Positions 7,386 to 8,844 of a stretch of 8,844 bases of DNA are shown here, one piece after another. This stretch comes from a bacterium. GTDB taxonomy: Bacteria; Chloroflexota; Dormibacteria; UBA8260; Bog-877. The notes under the pieces were generated by a model that was not told where the DNA came from, ran no database searches, and was given only the letters and a program-made list of their open reading frames with translations. Positions within the stretch are counted from its first letter, which is position 1. Every line of letters starts with the position of its first letter. The stretch spans positions 1-8,844 of the forward strand of contig JAKABA010000164.1 of assembly GCA_021802115.1 (NCBI GenBank). The letters run 5' to 3'. The position numbers and the translations under genes were made by a program.

Positions 7386-7829
7386 CTAGATGACCTCCGG
7401 AAGCGTGCGCTCCCGGCCGGAGCTGGGAAGCGGCTGATTGACGGCATCGGTCGTGCCCGTGGAGGGCACGGCATCGGCTCTGATCTCGGTCTCCCCCCCC
7501 AGCAGTGCCGCGAAGCGCTGCAGGCTGGCGGCGATGGAGTCGCGGTCCAAGCGGCAGAAGACCTCCCGTCCCTCGCGCTTGGTGACCACGATCCTGGCCC
7601 GGCGCAGCAGCCGCAGGTGCCACGACATCCGCGGCTGGCTTATCCCCAAGAGCATGGCCACATCGGACACCCGGGCCTCCTTCACCTGGGCCAGACGCGC
7701 CAGGATCCTAAGCCGCGTGGGATTGCCCAGCCCCTCGAAGTAGGCGGCCAGCTCCCACTCGGCCTGCGAGGCGCCCGACAGCACATGTCGGAGCGGGTGC
7801 AGCTCCTCAGAGGGAGCGGGGGAGTTCAC
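7386..7829 (-). CDS. ArsR-family winged-helix transcriptional regulator
   Basis: The 147-residue protein has an ArsR/SmtB-type winged helix: FEGLGNPTRLRILARL at about 31-46, the recognition region VSDVAMLLGISQPRMSWHLRLLRRARIV at about 54-81 and a beta-wing VTKREGREVFCRLD at about 82-95. A low-complexity C-terminal tail follows from about 113. The metal-sensing ELCVCDL motif of classical ArsR is absent (here EARVSDVA) and the only cysteine is Cys92, so metal or arsenic sensing through the usual site is unlikely. The start is GTG at 7829. An in-frame TAA lies immediately upstream, and AAAGG sits 9 nt before the GTG. As first gene of the unit, abutting ino1, it probably controls inositol-lipid synthesis and its own promoter, where an inverted repeat lies at 7844-7861. 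The effector is unknown. Confidence 0.9.
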   Translation of the reverse strand: MNSPAPSEELHPLRHVLSGASQAEWELAAYFEGLGNPTRLRILARLAQVKEARVSDVAMLLGISQPRMSWHLRLLRRARIVVTKREGREVFCRLDRDSIAASLQRFAALLGGETEIRADAVPSTGTTDAVNQPLPSSGRERTLPEVI

Positions 7830-7846
7830 TTAAACAAACCTTTCAT
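7826..7846 (-). CDS. Possible six-residue leader peptide overlapping the regulator start
   Basis: ATG AAA GGT TTG TTT AAG TGA encodes MKGLFK. Its TGA overlaps the GTG start of the ArsR-family gene (GTGA). AAGGTGAT lies about 5 nt upstream, a reasonable Shine-Dalgarno, though it would be at the very 5' end of the predicted transcript. It could couple translation into the regulator, or be an accident of an AT-rich patch. Confidence 0.3.
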   Translation of the reverse strand: MKGLFK

Positions 7847-7861
7847 AAAGATCACCTTATG
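7844..7861. promoter_or_regulatory. Candidate ArsR-family operator: CATAA-N8-TTATG inverted repeat
   Basis: CATAA at 7844-7848 and TTATG at 7857-7861 are perfect inverted arms 8 bp apart. They sit in an AT-rich island inside GC-rich DNA, directly downstream of the predicted -10 element and across the likely start point. ArsR/SmtB repressors typically bind short AT-rich inverted repeats near the -10/+1 of their own operons, so autoregulation is a reasonable inference. Confidence 0.5.
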
Positions 7862-7862
7862 C

Positions 7863-7891
7863 ATCCTACTCGAAGGGGGCGCGCTCGTCAA
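7863..7891 (-). promoter_or_regulatory. Predicted SigA-type promoter of the arsR-ino1-pimA-pgsA unit
   Basis: On the minus strand, TTGACG (7891-7886, 5 of 6 to consensus) is followed by a 17-bp spacer and TAGGAT (7868-7863). The start point would be near 7856, leaving about 27 nt before the GTG at 7829. It is the only convincing promoter I find for the six-gene unit. Confidence 0.65.
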
Positions 7892-7950
7892 CCCGCCTGA
7901 GCCCCGCGCCAGTGGTGGTTCGCGGCCGGCGGCGCTCACGGGAGCCGGAT

Positions 7951-8844
7951 CTAGTCCGTGGCCCGAATCCGGGTCTCGAGTTCGCGTACCCGCTCCATGC
8001 GACGGTCCAGGGCGACCTTGGCCAGCTCCTGTTGGCGAGCATCGGTGGACCGGACCGCAGCCGCGGCGGCCACCGCTCGGCGCGCCACCGCTTCGGATTC
8101 TTCCAGCGCAGCCTTCAACTCGCGCCGCCACTCCTGCTCTCGCTCCTTCAACCGTTCCAGCGCGTCATGGTGGATCCGGCCGCAGTGGCGGTCGACCAGC
8201 TCCTCGCCGCGGGCCAGGGCGTCGCGACGCGCCAGGCCGCGCCCGAGCGATCCCGGCACCGCCCCCTTCAACGCGGAGGAGATGCGCCCAAGGGCCAGGT
8301 CCTCGAACTCGGTGAGGACGAGCCGGCCACTGCTCGGTTTCAGACTAGGAGCCAGGGACAGTCGGTCGGGCGGCACATCGAACAGCTCGGCGGTCGCCTT
8401 GGCGACCTCGGCCATGAGGCGGTTGGCCCGCTCCGCATGACCTCGTGCCACCGCCGCCAGGCCCTCCTCGAGCTCGACATCCAGCCGGGGGACGAAGCCG
8501 GCGACCTCATCGGCCACAACCGCCGCGAGACGCCGCTCCAGCCGCGGGCGCAGGCCGGCCCGGCCGGCGGCGAGCTCCGCCTCCACCGCAGCGCGCGTGC
8601 TCGCCTCCCCTCGCCTGCGGAACCGCTCGATCGCGGGCTCCAGAGTCCCTGCCACCAACCGCCGGATGTCGCCGCTCAGCAGCTCCACCACCTCCACCTC
8701 CGAGCGCGAGATCTCCTTGAGCCGCTCTTGGAGGGCGGCAAGCCGCCGTTCCGACTCGGACGCCGACAGGGCCAGCGCCGCCTGCTCCAGCTGCACTGCC
8801 CGGCGTTCCTCGCGGAGGGCGGCATCCGCCACGTCGGCGGCCCG
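7951..8844 (-). CDS. C-terminal part of a helical, probably dynamin-like protein (5' end outside window)
   Basis: The frame is open to the right edge, giving at least 297 residues. A GTG at 8832 is possible but not convincing as a start, because coding-like sequence continues upstream of it. The protein is rich in Ala, Arg, Glu and Leu with long heptad-like helices and no obvious transmembrane segment. Near the C-terminus GEELVDRHCGRIHHDALERLKE is followed by a long amphipathic helix. This pattern resembles the C-terminal stalk of bacterial dynamin-family GTPases, which remodel membranes. The GTP-binding P-loop that would prove this would lie in the missing N-terminal part. The TAG is at 7953-7951, about 60 bp before the -35 of the next promoter. 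It appears to be the last gene of a separate upstream unit. An unrelated coiled-coil protein remains possible. Confidence 0.6.
   Translation of the reverse strand, partial: RAADVADAALREERRAVQLEQAALALSASESERRLAALQERLKEISRSEVEVVELLSGDIRRLVAGTLEPAIERFRRRGEASTRAAVEAELAAGRAGLRPRLERRLAAVVADEVAGFVPRLDVELEEGLAAVARGHAERANRLMAEVAKATAELFDVPPDRLSLAPSLKPSSGRLVLTEFEDLALGRISSALKGAVPGSLGRGLARRDALARGEELVDRHCGRIHHDALERLKEREQEWRRELKAALEESEAVARRAVAAAAAVRSTDARQQELAKVALDRRMERVRELETRIRATD

Noticed and set aside
7892..7950. Possible terminator after the dynamin-like gene
   Set aside because: Only scattered 5-bp GC-rich inverted matches with long loops (for example GCGCC/GGCGC) are present, with no U-tract; not convincing.
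6207..8315. Long open frame on the + strand (about 700 codons) opposite ino1 and the regulator
   Set aside because: It is antisense to two securely identified genes, is rich in His/Arg/Gly/Leu typical of GC-rich shadow frames, and has no recognisable domain.

Overview
The window is uniformly GC-rich, densely packed bacterial chromosome. Every gene I accept lies on the minus strand, so transcription runs from high to low coordinates. The gene content (archaeal/actinobacterial-type inositol-phosphate synthase, a PimA-like mannosyltransferase, a phosphatidylinositol-phosphate-synthase-like enzyme, PatA-like acyltransferases) points to an actinobacterium or another deep high-GC lineage that makes inositol phospholipids. 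The phylum cannot be fixed from this sequence alone. There are no mobile elements, CRISPR arrays or RNA genes that I can support.

In transcription order: (1) 8844-7951 is the C-terminal part of a long helical, probably dynamin-like protein, cut by the window edge. (2) 7950-7830 is a promoter region with TTGACG-17 bp-TAGGAT, an inverted repeat at the start point and a six-codon mini-ORF. (3) 7829-2282 is a six-gene unit: an ArsR-family regulator, ino1, two different lysophospholipid-acyltransferase-like proteins, a pimA-like gene and a pgsA-like gene. Most junctions are abutting or overlapping (0-nt, ATGA, ATGA and a 32-bp overlap). The exception is a gap of about 80-140 bp after ino1. A GC-rich hairpin follows the last stop. 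(4) 2281-1970 is a non-coding region with a good SigA-type promoter (TTGACA-18 bp-TAGGAT), a 20-bp-spaced direct repeat on its -35 element and an inverted repeat in the leader. (5) 1969-10 is glpF-dhaK, a glycerol/dihydroxyacetone facilitator followed by the DhaK subunit of dihydroxyacetone kinase. dhaL would be expected beyond the left edge.

The central unit reads as an almost complete route to acylated phosphatidylinositol mannoside. Ino1 makes inositol 1-phosphate from glucose 6-phosphate. The PgsA-like enzyme can use inositol 1-phosphate directly with CDP-diacylglycerol. PimA adds the first mannose, and one or both acyltransferases acylate the product. No PimB'-like second mannosyltransferase or phosphatidylinositol-phosphate phosphatase is in view. 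The most notable points are the ArsR-type regulator as first gene of the unit with a candidate operator at its own start point, and the two distinct acyltransferases where mycobacteria have one (PatA). I see no defence system or wholly unfamiliar machinery.
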